Shown one piece after another: positions 1-8,559 of a stretch of 64,000 nt of DNA. The stretch lies in NCBI RefSeq assembly GCF_017309185.1, contig NZ_JAEKJZ010000006.1, forward strand, positions 124,001 to 188,000, read 5' to 3'. The translations under genes and the position numbers were made by a program. Positions within the stretch are counted from its first letter, which is position 1. Every line of letters starts with the position of its first letter. This stretch comes from Roseibium aggregatum. Its GTDB lineage: Bacteria > Pseudomonadota > Alphaproteobacteria > Rhizobiales > Stappiaceae. The notes below the pieces were generated by a model. That model had not been told where the DNA came from. It saw only the letters and a program-made list of their open reading frames with translations, and ran no database searches.

Positions 1-255
1 ATGGGGCACCCCGAACAACCAGACTTGTGGGCACCTGGTGTCGATGTCTATGCCGCTTCAAGTGACGGTTTTTACGATTTTGTAGATGGTACTTCTTTCT
101 CGTCGCCGCTAGCTGCCGCAGCTGCTGGGCGTATTATTTTTAATAATCCGAAATGCAGACGGAACCCGATGAGTGTCTCCGCGTTCATAATGGATAATGC
201 TGAGGTTTGTGCAAATTTCGCTGGGAGCAAAAAAATGCTCAAATGTCCTGTTTAA
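1..255 (+). CDS. S8 (subtilisin-like) serine peptidase, C-terminal fragment
   Basis: Only the 3' end of this gene is in the window; the frame is open to the left edge, so the ATG at position 1 is probably internal. The 84 residues contain the subtilase signature around the catalytic serine, GTSFSSP at residues 30-36 with Ser32 as the likely nucleophile, preceded by a WAPGVDVYA block and followed by an Ala-rich helix, as in S8 peptidases. The Asp and His of the triad must lie upstream. The base composition of this stretch and the next gene is visibly more AT-rich than from 740 onward, which suggests an accessory or transferred segment. Family is secure from the motif; substrate and location are unknown. 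Confidence 0.75.
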   Translation: MGHPEQPDLWAPGVDVYAASSDGFYDFVDGTSFSSPLAAAAAGRIIFNNPKCRRNPMSVSAFIMDNAEVCANFAGSKKMLKCPV

Positions 256-337
256 AAATCGTTAGCAATTATTGATTAATCTCTACATCAATGCGATATT
301 AGAGATTCAGGTAAGATTCTAAGTCTGGAAAAGAACG

Positions 338-682
338 ATGAAACGATCTGAATTCCGTGGGCATCTTATCGATGAACAGCCAGATGGAAACTTCGAGGCT
401 TTAGTTTCAATTGACACAAGTCAATTGCTAGAAAGTTTTACTGGCGACAAAGTCGCATTCACGAAAAACTGTGAACACCAGCTCGAAACTGTCGCAAACA
501 AAATCCGCGCAGCCTTCATCGACGGACCCGAGATGGATGTTTTTCCGTCCTCGGGCCAAATTATGGTGAAAGCCGATCTTAACCAATGGATGCAGGTTCT
601 GGAGGCTATTGCTTCTGCCGAATACAAAAACGGAATCGATACCAATATCTTTCCTAATCATAGGGTTACGATTTCTCGATAG
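338..682 (+). CDS. Small protein of unknown function next to the subtilase
   Basis: A 114-residue protein with ATG start, about 80 bases after the subtilase stop and on the same strand, so possibly co-transcribed. I do not recognise the family. The sequence is mixed and soluble-looking, with no signal peptide or membrane segment, and is rich in acidic residues. A middle stretch around residues 45-60 looks helical and the C-terminal part ends in a basic tail. It shares the AT-rich composition of the subtilase fragment. A partner role (inhibitor, chaperone or regulator of the protease) is only a guess from position. No Shine-Dalgarno stronger than GGAAAAG is seen before the start. Confidence 0.5.
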   Translation: MKRSEFRGHLIDEQPDGNFEALVSIDTSQLLESFTGDKVAFTKNCEHQLETVANKIRAAFIDGPEMDVFPSSGQIMVKADLNQWMQVLEAIASAEYKNGIDTNIFPNHRVTISR

Positions 683-747
683 TTTTTCGACACGTTAACA
701 CAAATACGGCGCTTCCACACGCAACAATCGCTTGAATATCTTAAAGC

Positions 748-1818
748 TCATGCCGCATGCGCCGAGCGCAGGACCATGCCGTAGAGATCGCGCGGGTCGT
801 CCGGATCGGCCAAAAGGTCGAGCTTTTCGAAATGGCCGGTCTTCGGCAGGAGATCGTGCACGTAGCGAAGCGCGGCGAAATCCTCGATGGCGAAACCGAC
901 GCTGTCGAAGAGCGTGATCTGGTCCTGCGACGTACGGCCCGGCACCGTGCCGGCGTAGACCTGCCAAAGCTCGGTGACCGGATGATCCCGGTCGAGCTGC
1001 TGGAATTCGCCCTCGATATGGGTCTGATCCGGAAACTCGACGAAGATATCGGACCTGAGCAGGATGTCCCTGTGCAGCTCGGTCTTGCCGGGGCAGTCGC
1101 CGCCGACCGCATTGATATGCACGCCCGAACCGATCATGTTGTCGGTCAGGATCGTCGCCAGTTTCTTGTCCGCGGTGACCGTGGTGACGATCTCCGCGCC
1201 TTCGATGGCGTCTTCCGCCGTCTTGCAGATGGTCACGTTGAGGCCGGAGTGCGCCAGATTGCGGGCCAGCCGCACGCTCGCCTCGGTCGAAAGGTCATAG
1301 GCCCGGATCTCGGTGATGCCGAGCAGCTCCTTGAAGGCAAGGCACTGGAAATCGGACTGGGCGCCGTTGCCGATGATGGCCATGGTTTTCGATCCCTTCG
1401 GCGCCAGATATTTCGCCGCCAAGGCAGAATTCGCCGCCGTTCTGAGCGCGGTGAGGATCGTCATTTCGCTGAACAACAGCGGATAGCCGGTCGTCAGATC
1501 GGAGAGCACCCCGAAGCCGGTGACCGTCTGCAGGCCGTCGCTGGTGTTTCCAGGGTGGCCGTTGACATATTTGAAGCCGAAGGTCTTGCCGTCGCTGGTC
1601 GGCATCAGTTCGATCACGCCCTCGGGCGCGTGAGCCGGAATTCGCGGCTTCTTGTCGAAGCTCTCCCAGCGGCGGAAATCCTCTTCGATGTAATCCGCGA
1701 TGCCACGCATGACGGTTTCGACCCCGACGGCGCGGACATTGCGCATCATGTTGTCGACGCTGACGAAGGGAACATAGGCCAGTTCCGAAGGTTTCAGGTT
1801 GAATACGGTCTCGGTCAT
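748..1818 (-). CDS. ocd: Ornithine cyclodeaminase
   Basis: Converts L-ornithine to L-proline with release of ammonia, using bound NAD+; cytoplasmic. The 356-residue product has the normal length of the OCD/mu-crystallin family. It shows the nucleotide-binding loop IIGNGAQ near residue 140 and the ornithine-cyclodeaminase type motif GGDCPGKTEL near residue 235, which argues for a true cyclodeaminase rather than an alanine dehydrogenase relative. The ATG at 1818 follows an AGAGGA ribosome site. It lies 12 bases behind the arginase gene on the same strand, so the pair would run arginine to ornithine to proline. Alternative members of the family act on other amino acids, but the context supports ornithine. 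Confidence 0.92.
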   Translation of the reverse strand: MTETVFNLKPSELAYVPFVSVDNMMRNVRAVGVETVMRGIADYIEEDFRRWESFDKKPRIPAHAPEGVIELMPTSDGKTFGFKYVNGHPGNTSDGLQTVTGFGVLSDLTTGYPLLFSEMTILTALRTAANSALAAKYLAPKGSKTMAIIGNGAQSDFQCLAFKELLGITEIRAYDLSTEASVRLARNLAHSGLNVTICKTAEDAIEGAEIVTTVTADKKLATILTDNMIGSGVHINAVGGDCPGKTELHRDILLRSDIFVEFPDQTHIEGEFQQLDRDHPVTELWQVYAGTVPGRTSQDQITLFDSVGFAIEDFAALRYVHDLLPKTGHFEKLDLLADPDDPRDLYGMVLRSAHAA

Positions 1819-1830
1819 GGGTTCAGTCCT

Positions 1831-2772
1831 CTAGAAGCTTGTTGTGGGACGGTCGAAGACCCGGCGGCCGAAAAGGCTTCCGGTCAGATCGACCATCAGG
1901 CGGGCGGTCTTGCCGCGTTCGTCCAGGAAGGGATTGAGCTCGACGAGATCGAGCGAGGTCACGAGGCCGCTGTCATGGAGCATTTCCATGACCAGATGCG
2001 CTTCGCGGAAGCTTGAGCCACCGGGAACGGTGGTACCGACGCCGGGCGCAATTTCCGGATCGAGAAAATCGACATCGAGACTGACATGCAAAAGACCGTT
2101 GGTCGCACGGACCCGGTCGAGGAAAGGTTGCAGCAGGGCTGGAATGCCTACTTCGTCGATCCGGCGCATGTCGCTGACGCCGACCCCGTGTTCGGCGAGC
2201 AAGGCGCGCTCCGCGCCATCGATCGAGCGCACACCCAGAATTTCGACGTTCCCGGGTTCAACCGCGTGTTCCAGGGGCGTCCCGAGCAGATCGTCGAAGC
2301 CCGGCAATCCGCACAGGAACGCCAGCGGCGTGCCATGGAGGTTGCCGCTTGCCGTGCTCTCCAGCGTGTGAAAATCGGAATGGGCGTCCAGCCAGAGCAC
2401 ATAGAGCGGGCGGCCGAGGGCCGCCGCCGCTTTCGCCTGACCCGACACCGTTCCCGCCGCCATGGCGTGATCGCCGCCGAGATAGATCGGAAAGACCGGC
2501 GACCCTGCGAGATCGCTGGCCCTGGCATGTAGCGCACGGGTCCAGCCGACATAAGCGCCGTAGTTCTTCAGGACCGGGTTGGGCGGCTCGACCCCTCCGA
2601 CGGAGTGGGGCCGGAGATTGCCGATGTCGGTGACCCGATAGCCCAGCGCCGCGAGGGTTTCCGCCAGTCCCGCGGTCCGGAACGCGTCCGGGCCCATGCC
2701 GCAGCCTTTTTGACCGGCGCATTCGTCGACCGGCGCACCGACGAGAACGATCTGTTTGCCGCAAGCGTTCAC
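1831..2772 (-). CDS. rocF: Arginase
   Basis: Hydrolyses L-arginine to L-ornithine and urea with a binuclear manganese centre; cytoplasmic. The 313-residue protein belongs to the ureohydrolase family: it has GGDHAMA (first metal ligand His), DAHSDFH (metal-binding Asp and His) and SLDVDFLDP (metal-binding Asp pair) in the expected order. The start is GTG at 2772, preceded by a strong GGAGG. It is the first gene of an arginase-cyclodeaminase pair and is transcribed away from an Lrp-type regulator, the usual arrangement for arginine-inducible catabolism in this group. Agmatinase is the main alternative, but the following cyclodeaminase favours arginase. Confidence 0.92.
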   Translation of the reverse strand: MNACGKQIVLVGAPVDECAGQKGCGMGPDAFRTAGLAETLAALGYRVTDIGNLRPHSVGGVEPPNPVLKNYGAYVGWTRALHARASDLAGSPVFPIYLGGDHAMAAGTVSGQAKAAAALGRPLYVLWLDAHSDFHTLESTASGNLHGTPLAFLCGLPGFDDLLGTPLEHAVEPGNVEILGVRSIDGAERALLAEHGVGVSDMRRIDEVGIPALLQPFLDRVRATNGLLHVSLDVDFLDPEIAPGVGTTVPGGSSFREAHLVMEMLHDSGLVTSLDLVELNPFLDERGKTARLMVDLTGSLFGRRVFDRPTTSF

Positions 2773-2900
2773 GAATACCTCCGCACGAATCGAGACCTGA
2801 AAAATGTGCGGAAATGTCGCGGCGGAGTAAATCCAGCAGCTTGTACAAATGATCAGTCTGTTTTATCATTTTGAGAAGTCTCATTTCTCATTTTGGTAAC
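2773..2900. promoter_or_regulatory. Divergent promoter region with candidate Lrp operator
   Basis: The gap between arginase and the Lrp-type regulator holds AT-rich sequence with the inverted repeat TGAGA-AG-TCTCA at 2872-2883 and nearby repeated TTTTATCATTTTG/TCATTTCTCATTTTG patches. Lrp-type regulators usually bind such imperfect AT-rich dyads in the shared promoter. That it is the operator is inferred from position. Confidence 0.4.
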
Positions 2901-3362
2901 ATGGACGATCTCGATCTCAACCTGCTTTCCCTCCTGCGCCACGACGGTCGACGCTCGGTGTCCGATTTGGCAACCGACCTGAAGGTGTCTCGCGCAACTG
3001 TGCGAGCACGCATGGAAAAGCTTGTCGCGACGGGGGAAATTCTCGGTTTCACGGCTGTGCTCCGGGACGACTGGCGCGACCTGCCGATCCGGGCGGTCAC
3101 GCTCGTTGTGGTCGCCGGTCACAATACGGAGCCGGTCATACGGGCCTTGAGCGCGATGACCGAGGTCCGGGCCATTCATTCCACCAACGGCAAATGGGAT
3201 CTGGTGCTCGATGTCGCGACCCGGGATCTGGCGGCTTTCGACGACGCCCTGAACCGGATCCGGCTCATCGAAGGCGTGTCCGGCACGGAGACCAACCTGC
3301 TCTTGAGCACACGCAAGGGCCCGGCAGTGTCCGCCGGTGATTTCCAGGATGTCCGGGGATGA
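2901..3362 (+). CDS. Lrp/AsnC-family transcriptional regulator
   Basis: DNA-binding regulator, probably of the divergent arginase-cyclodeaminase genes, responding to an amino acid. The product from ATG 2901 is 153 residues: an N-terminal helix-turn-helix (about residues 4-55, with SVSDLATDLKVSRATVRARM) followed by an AsnC/RAM ligand-binding domain with the alternating strands around residues 65-145. A TTG at 2871 in the same frame would add ten residues, but it falls inside the inverted repeat that looks like an operator and is a poor family start, so 2901 is preferred. The coding match to the family is clear; the effector (arginine or ornithine) is inferred from the neighbours. Confidence 0.9.
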   Translation: MDDLDLNLLSLLRHDGRRSVSDLATDLKVSRATVRARMEKLVATGEILGFTAVLRDDWRDLPIRAVTLVVVAGHNTEPVIRALSAMTEVRAIHSTNGKWDLVLDVATRDLAAFDDALNRIRLIEGVSGTETNLLLSTRKGPAVSAGDFQDVRG

Positions 3363-3469
3363 CGTTTTACCATCTGCCGTAAAGGTGGTGAGACTGCTCG
3401 CAAACCGGGTCGCTTCCAGCCGCTTCGACGGGTAAATTCAGAGCCGACGAACGATGAAAAGCGCCCGAC

Positions 3470-4387
3470 ATGACCAGAGCCCTCGATCTTTCCAAACTGT
3501 CCGCCAATCCGGAGCCCATTTCGATCGGCGAGGAAGCCGCCGGAAATTACACGGTGGTGAAACGAACACTGGAACGCATTACAACGGACTGGCGGGACCA
3601 GCCGAGCCTTGAGCAACTGGCGAAAGAAGCCGGCCTGCAACCGATCCAGTTGCAGCGTGTTTTCTCGCGTTGGGCGGGACTGACGCCCAAGCAATTCCTG
3701 CAGGCGATCACGCTGGACTATGCCAAGGCCATGCTCCGGGCGTCGGAGAGCGTGCTCGACACGTCCTTTGAGGTCGGCCTGTCCGGATCCTCGCGGCTCC
3801 ACGATCTGTTTGTCACCCATGAAGCCATGACACCCGGCGACTACCGCAACCGGGGCGCGGGCCTGACGTTGGCCTACGGCTTTCACCCCTCGCCTTTCGG
3901 GCAGGTCCTGATCATGACGACCGACAAGGGACTGGCGGGGCTCGGCTTCGCCGACCCCGGCCAGGAGGAAGACGCCCTTGCGGACATGTGCGGCCGCTGG
4001 CCGGCGGCCCGTTTTCAGCCGGACCGGGAGGCGACCGCCGCTTACGCCCGCCGGGTGTTCGACCCCGCCAAATGGCGGCAGGACCAGCCGCTGAACATCG
4101 TCATGATCGGTACGGATTTCGAAATCCGGGTCTGGCAGACGCTCTTGAAGATCCCGATGGGCCAGGCAACCACCTATTCGAATGTCGCGGCCTCGATCGG
4201 AAGCCCCAAGGCCTCGCGTGCCGTCGGTACCGCCGTCGGGCATAACCCGCTGTCCTTCGTGGTGCCCTGCCACAGAGTGCTCGCCAAGGGCGGCAAGCTC
4301 GGCGGTTACCACTGGGGTCTCACCCGCAAACGCGCCATCCTGGGCTGGGAATGCGGGCTGTCGCAACCGGTTCTCGAGAGTTTGTAG
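3470..4387 (+). CDS. AraC-type HTH / methylated-DNA-cysteine S-methyltransferase fusion (Ada-like)
   Basis: Repairs O6-alkylguanine by moving the alkyl group to its own cysteine and probably also regulates transcription. The 305-residue protein has an AraC-type helix-turn-helix in the first third (about residues 25-110) and an MGMT domain in the last half, with the acceptor-cysteine motif PCHRVL near residue 266 and the DNA-binding stretch before it (TTYSNVAASIG). The N-terminal four-cysteine zinc domain that senses methyl phosphotriesters in E. coli Ada is absent. It is therefore the shorter AraC-MGMT form seen in many proteobacteria. It stands alone between divergent and convergent neighbours, with a convergent repeat region downstream. 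Confidence 0.9.
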   Translation: MTRALDLSKLSANPEPISIGEEAAGNYTVVKRTLERITTDWRDQPSLEQLAKEAGLQPIQLQRVFSRWAGLTPKQFLQAITLDYAKAMLRASESVLDTSFEVGLSGSSRLHDLFVTHEAMTPGDYRNRGAGLTLAYGFHPSPFGQVLIMTTDKGLAGLGFADPGQEEDALADMCGRWPAARFQPDREATAAYARRVFDPAKWRQDQPLNIVMIGTDFEIRVWQTLLKIPMGQATTYSNVAASIGSPKASRAVGTAVGHNPLSFVVPCHRVLAKGGKLGGYHWGLTRKRAILGWECGLSQPVLESL

Positions 4388-4463
4388 AGGGAACGAAAGT
4401 CGAGCCTCGCCGATCCCCATTCCTTCCTACAATGGCAGGACTATTGACTTTGGCACTGCGAAG

Positions 4464-4574
4464 CTCCCTCCCCCAGTGGGAGAGGGCTGGGGTGAGGGAG
4501 CAAACGCTTGAAATAGAACGATAGATTTGTTCCCTCACCCGGCGCAAGCGCCGACCTCTCCCAGTGGGAGAGGT
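4464..4574. repeat. Pair of inverted palindromic repeats (REP-like)
   Basis: Two related GC-rich elements face each other: 4464-4501 (containing CAGTGGGAGAGGG and GGTGAGGGAG) and 4531-4574 (containing TCCCTCACCC, GGCGCAAGCGCC and CCTCTCCCAGTGGGAGAGG). The second contains the perfect dyad CCTCTCCCA/TGGGAGAGG. They lie between two genes that converge, where they may also act as a transcription terminator for both. Such CCTCTCCC/GGGTGAGGG elements are dispersed in many rhizobial genomes; I only see this pair, and a weak related copy near 28830-28865. Confidence 0.7.
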
Positions 4575-4647
4575 AACTTAATGCTTGTGGCACCCGGTTC
4601 GGTTCGAATTCAAAGGTTCTGACCTGTGGGGTAGAAGCCCAATTCTC

Positions 4648-5910
4648 TCAATGCACGGGCCCTTCCGGCATCGGGAAGTTTCCGGTGATGGCCCAGCCGA
4701 AGGAGGTAATTCGTTCGGCCGCCATCGGGGTCAGATCGCCGGTCATCAGGAAATCCACGCTGGTTGGCGGGAAGGGCAGGGCGGCGAGGCCTTCGTGCAA
4801 GTTTGAGAGCGTCTGCGCCACGGTCTGGGTCCAGGCCACCAGGTCGAGCGGCAGCACGATTGCGGCAACGCCATCCTGGCGAATGGCGACCGGGATGCCG
4901 GAAACGAGCTTGATCTGGGTGATGCCGGAAACGGTCCGATTATAGGTTTCAAGCAGGACCACCCGGCGGAGCTGGAAATAGGCGATGTCGCGGCTTTCCG
5001 CCGCCGCCGCCTTCTCGGCAATCAACTCCAGGTCCTTTACACTCGGCATTGCCTGAAGCTGATAGGCCATCGCGGCTTTTTCGGATGCGGTGTAAAACGG
5101 GTTTTCCGCTATCTTTGAGGTCGTCTCTTGCGAGATTCCGGCGCTGCGGAACGCGGTCGCCGTACGCTCCGCCAGTTCCGACGGTGTGCTGTCCACGATG
5201 AGCGTACGGAAATTATCCGCCTGACGAGCGACATTCATCACGAGACCGCCCGGAAGCAGGCTGGTGATCGCGCTGACGGTCCAGTTTCCGGCGGAGGTGA
5301 CGCTCGCGGTCTCGTCGAGTTTTTCCGAAAGCGGCCGGTAGAAGGTATAGGGATCGACCCCGAGATCGACGGCCAACTCGCGGCGCGCCCGCGCCTGTCC
5401 GGTGATTGCCTTGGCGAGCTCGGCGGGCGAGCCTCCCTTGCCACTGACCGCTTCTTCCACGCCTTTCGTCAAGCGGCCGAACATGCGGCCAACGCCTGAA
5501 ACTGTGCTCTTGGCGGTGCCGACCGGATCGGTCACGGTGCTTTCGACGAATTGCACAGGTTTCATGGCCGCCTGTTTCAGGCCGTCGACGAAGCTGGCGT
5601 CGTTTTTCAGCCCCTCCAGGGCAATCAGGACCTTGATCTCCGAAAGCCGCAGTTTCAAAAGACCGTCGCCTTCGACCTGCTCGACCCCCAGATCAGTCTG
5701 CACCTGATAGATGCGCAGGAAACCGTCGCTGCGCACCGGCGACAGGACGGCATAACCGGGACCGAGCTGCTTTCCGTCAAGGACCACGGCAGGGTCCTGT
5801 TCGGGCGGCGTCTCATATTGCTCGGTGAGCGCCAGGACGGGCGTGGACGCAAGCAGGACACCTGTAATCAGTCCGGACAGGAGACGTGAGGCGTTTGTAA
5901 AACCAAGCAT
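4648..5910 (-). CDS. Exported protein of unknown function
   Basis: A 420-residue protein with a clear signal peptide (hydrophobic stretch about residues 9-26 ending ...STPVLA, likely cleaved before LTEQYE), so periplasmic or secreted. No enzymatic motif or known domain is recognised. After a short Pro-rich N-terminus there is a beta-rich segment (about 40-90), then long predicted helices (about 100-340) including an Ala/Glu-rich stretch, and an extra hydrophobic patch near 225-245. It is followed on the same strand by nothing, and preceded by folC after a 33-base gap, so it could be the last gene of the folC operon. Start ATG 5910 has a GGAG-like site in AAAGGGAG. Real gene by length and codon pattern, function unknown. 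Confidence 0.75.
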   Translation of the reverse strand: MLGFTNASRLLSGLITGVLLASTPVLALTEQYETPPEQDPAVVLDGKQLGPGYAVLSPVRSDGFLRIYQVQTDLGVEQVEGDGLLKLRLSEIKVLIALEGLKNDASFVDGLKQAAMKPVQFVESTVTDPVGTAKSTVSGVGRMFGRLTKGVEEAVSGKGGSPAELAKAITGQARARRELAVDLGVDPYTFYRPLSEKLDETASVTSAGNWTVSAITSLLPGGLVMNVARQADNFRTLIVDSTPSELAERTATAFRSAGISQETTSKIAENPFYTASEKAAMAYQLQAMPSVKDLELIAEKAAAAESRDIAYFQLRRVVLLETYNRTVSGITQIKLVSGIPVAIRQDGVAAIVLPLDLVAWTQTVAQTLSNLHEGLAALPFPPTSVDFLMTGDLTPMAAERITSFGWAITGNFPMPEGPVH

Positions 5911-5943
5911 TGACCGGCTCCCTTTCTTAGGTCCAGCTCCACC

Positions 5944-7260
5944 TCACTCCGGTGGCATTCCGTTGCGCGCCAAGGCTTCGCCGGCCAGATAAAGCGAGCC
6001 GCAGATCAGGATCCTCGGCGGTTCGCCATCTTTTCCGGAACAAGCTGCCACATCCGCCAAGGCCGCGTCCAGCGATTGAAAGGGTGTTGCCTCCAGGCCG
6101 GCGCAACGGGCGAGGTCGGCAAGGTCTTCCGGTGTCCGCGCCGTCGTCGCGGATGCGATCGGAACCGTCGCCACATGGCGGACCAATCCGTGGAACGGGC
6201 GGAAAAATCCGACCGGGTCCTTGGTGGTCAGCATGCCGGACACGAGATAAAGCGGCCGCGGCGATCGCTCTTCCTGTTCGCCCAGGAACCGGGCGATGGC
6301 GAGGCCCGCACCCGGATTGTGGCCACCGTCGATCCAGACCTCCGCCCCCTGCGGGCAAAGGTCGTACAGAGGACCGTGGGTCAACGGCTGCAGCCGGCCC
6401 GGCCAATTCACTTTTTTCAGACCGCTGGCGATGGTGGCCTCGTCCGGCAGCAGACCGGCCGCCTTCAGGGCGGCAAGCGCAAGACCGGCATTCGCGAACT
6501 GATGGCTTCCAATCAGGACCGGCATGGGCAGGTCGATCAGACCCTCGTCGTCCTGAAAGGTCAGACGTCCCTGATCCGCCTGAGCGACAAAATCCTGACC
6601 GAAGACCTTCAGCGGCGCCCGGTTGCGGGCGGCGGCGCGAGCGACGACAGGTGCCGCCTCGTCCTCAAGCGCCGCACAGACCACCGGCACTCCCGGCTTG
6701 ACGATGCCGGCCTTTTCAGCGGCGATCGCGGCGAGATCGTCACCGAGAAATTTTTCGTGATCCATGGAAACGGTCGTAATCACAGTCGCAAGCGGTTCAC
6801 GGATGACGTTTGTCGCGTCCAGCCGCCCTCCGAGTCCGACTTCCAGAAGTAGAATATCCGCAGGCTGTTCCGCATACAGCAGGAACGCGGCCGCTGTCGT
6901 GATCTCGAAAAAGGTGATTTCCTGTCCCGCATTGGCTTCCTCGCAACGCTGCAATGCGTCAAAGAGCAGAGGGTCGGAGACAAATCTGCCATCCGATCCA
7001 AGCCGAATGCGTTCGTTGAAGGACACCAGATGGGGAGAGGTGTAAACGTGGCAGCGTTTTCCGGACGCTTCCAGAACCGCGCGCATGGTGGCCGTCACCG
7101 AGCCCTTGCCATTGGTCCCGGCTATGTGGATCACCGGCGGCAAATGCTTTTCCGGATTGCCGAGGGCCTCGAGCAGCCGATGCATGCGACCGAGGGAAAG
7201 GTCGATTTCCTTGGGATGCAGGGCCAGCAGACGGTCCAGAATTTTCGTGACTTGATCCAA
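5944..7260 (-). CDS. folC: Bifunctional folylpolyglutamate synthase / dihydrofolate synthase
   Basis: Adds L-glutamate to dihydropteroate and then further glutamates to folate, with ATP; cytoplasmic folate pathway. The 438-residue product has the Mur-ligase layout: P-loop HIAGTNGKGSVT near residue 45, the SMDHEKFLGD block near 170, and the C-terminal Mur domain with DGGHNPGAG near residue 305. The start appears to be TTG at 7260, since the family begins just before LDRLLALHP; a later ATG would cut the N-terminal helix. It follows accD on the same strand with a 138-base gap, the usual trpA-accD-folC order of alphaproteobacteria. Confidence 0.95.
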   Translation of the reverse strand: MDQVTKILDRLLALHPKEIDLSLGRMHRLLEALGNPEKHLPPVIHIAGTNGKGSVTATMRAVLEASGKRCHVYTSPHLVSFNERIRLGSDGRFVSDPLLFDALQRCEEANAGQEITFFEITTAAAFLLYAEQPADILLLEVGLGGRLDATNVIREPLATVITTVSMDHEKFLGDDLAAIAAEKAGIVKPGVPVVCAALEDEAAPVVARAAARNRAPLKVFGQDFVAQADQGRLTFQDDEGLIDLPMPVLIGSHQFANAGLALAALKAAGLLPDEATIASGLKKVNWPGRLQPLTHGPLYDLCPQGAEVWIDGGHNPGAGLAIARFLGEQEERSPRPLYLVSGMLTTKDPVGFFRPFHGLVRHVATVPIASATTARTPEDLADLARCAGLEATPFQSLDAALADVAACSGKDGEPPRILICGSLYLAGEALARNGMPPE

Positions 7261-7398
7261 AGCGCTCTCCGAAGAGTCCCTTTGTTTCCGATGGAGGTTC
7301 CGTTACGCCTTAGGATATGGCTGTCCGCCTGACAAGCGGATGGCCGTCATTTGCCGGGATTTGCCGCAAACGCGATAGTTTCTGGTAGGTTTCAGCGC

Positions 7399-8385
7399 CT
7401 ATTTCGACGGAGCCTCATCCTTGTCGGCTTCGTTCGCCGGCTCCTCGGTTGCCGTATCTCCCACGGCCTCCGGTTCCTGCGCTGCCTCGGTCTCCGGTTC
7501 GGGCAGCTTCGGCGCTTCCAATTTCGGCAGGTCCACTTCCCGTTTCATCAGAATGCCGCAGATCCGGCTCACCGTTTCCTTCATCTCCTGGCGCGGCACG
7601 ACCATGTCGATCATGCCGTGGTCGAGAAGATACTCAGCCGTCTGGAAGTCCTCGGGAAGTTTCTCGCGCACCGTCTGCTCGATCACACGCCGGCCTGCGA
7701 AGCCGATCATGGCTCCCGGTTCGGCAATGTGAATGTCGCCCAACATTGCGTATGAGGCGGACACACCGCCCGTGGTCGGGTTGGTGAGGACCACAATGTA
7801 GGGAAGACCCGCTTCGCGCAGCATCTGCACACCGACCGTGGTGCGCGGCATCTGCATCAGGGACAGGATCCCTTCCTGCATGCGGGCGCCGCCGGAAGCC
7901 GCGAACATGATGAACGGCGTCTTGTCATCGACCGCCTTCAGCATCCCGGCAAGGATCGCCTCGCCGGCGGCCATGCCGAGGGAGCCCGCGATGAAGTCGA
8001 AATTCTGGACGGCCACCGTCATGGCCATGCCGTTGACCTTGCCCTGACCGACAAGCACCGCTTCATTCTCGCCGGACTTGGCGCGGGCTTCCTTCAAACG
8101 CTCCGAGTATCGCTTGGAGTCACGGAACTTGTGGGGGTCGGCGTGAACGTCCGGTGTCTCCACGCTGGAAAAATCGCCGTCGTCGAAGAAGGCTTCCATA
8201 CGCTTGCGTGCCGGCATGCGCATGTGATGACCGGAATTGGGAATGACCCAGAGATTTGCCTCAAGATCCCGGTGGAACACCATCTCGCCGGTTTCCGGGC
8301 ACTTGATCCAGAGGTTTTCCGGAACGTCGCGCCGTTTCCAGAAATCGCGGATCTTGGGGCGTACTAACGAATTGATCCAGTTCAC
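7399..8385 (-). CDS. accD: Acetyl-CoA carboxylase carboxyltransferase subunit beta
   Basis: Beta subunit of the carboxyltransferase that makes malonyl-CoA for fatty-acid synthesis. The 328-residue protein has the crotonase-like carboxyltransferase core with FAASGGARMQEG and TTGGVSASYAMLGD motifs. The N-terminal zinc ribbon found in E. coli AccD is mostly lost: in its place is KCPETGEMVFHRDLEANLW followed by VIPNSGHHMRM, with only one cysteine (Cys29) left of four. The C-terminal 35 residues are an acidic Pro/Glu/Ala tail typical of alphaproteobacterial AccD. Start is GTG at 8385. It lies between trpA and folC on the minus strand. Confidence 0.95.
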   Translation of the reverse strand: MNWINSLVRPKIRDFWKRRDVPENLWIKCPETGEMVFHRDLEANLWVIPNSGHHMRMPARKRMEAFFDDGDFSSVETPDVHADPHKFRDSKRYSERLKEARAKSGENEAVLVGQGKVNGMAMTVAVQNFDFIAGSLGMAAGEAILAGMLKAVDDKTPFIMFAASGGARMQEGILSLMQMPRTTVGVQMLREAGLPYIVVLTNPTTGGVSASYAMLGDIHIAEPGAMIGFAGRRVIEQTVREKLPEDFQTAEYLLDHGMIDMVVPRQEMKETVSRICGILMKREVDLPKLEAPKLPEPETEAAQEPEAVGDTATEEPANEADKDEAPSK

Positions 8386-8559
8386 GACAAACGCGTCCGT
8401 CTACTCGAGTTACCGACTTGAGCCGCTCTCCGTTGGCTCCGGCCACGGACGACGGCATCACGATGTTTTAAGACCGGTCAATCCGGCTGCATTTTCCAAT
8501 CCGCCAGGAAAGCGGGTTGACCGGGCGGAGATGGGTCTCCGCAGAGAGAATTCAACCGT

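Noticed and set aside
757..2016. A 419-codon open frame on the plus strand across ornithine cyclodeaminase and the end of arginase.
   Set aside because: It is antisense to two clear enzyme genes, is rich in Arg/Asp/Gly typical of GC-rich shadow frames, and has no family match.
4585..4625. A GGTTCGAATTC stretch resembling a tRNA T-loop.
   Set aside because: No acceptor stem or other cloverleaf arms can be formed around it.
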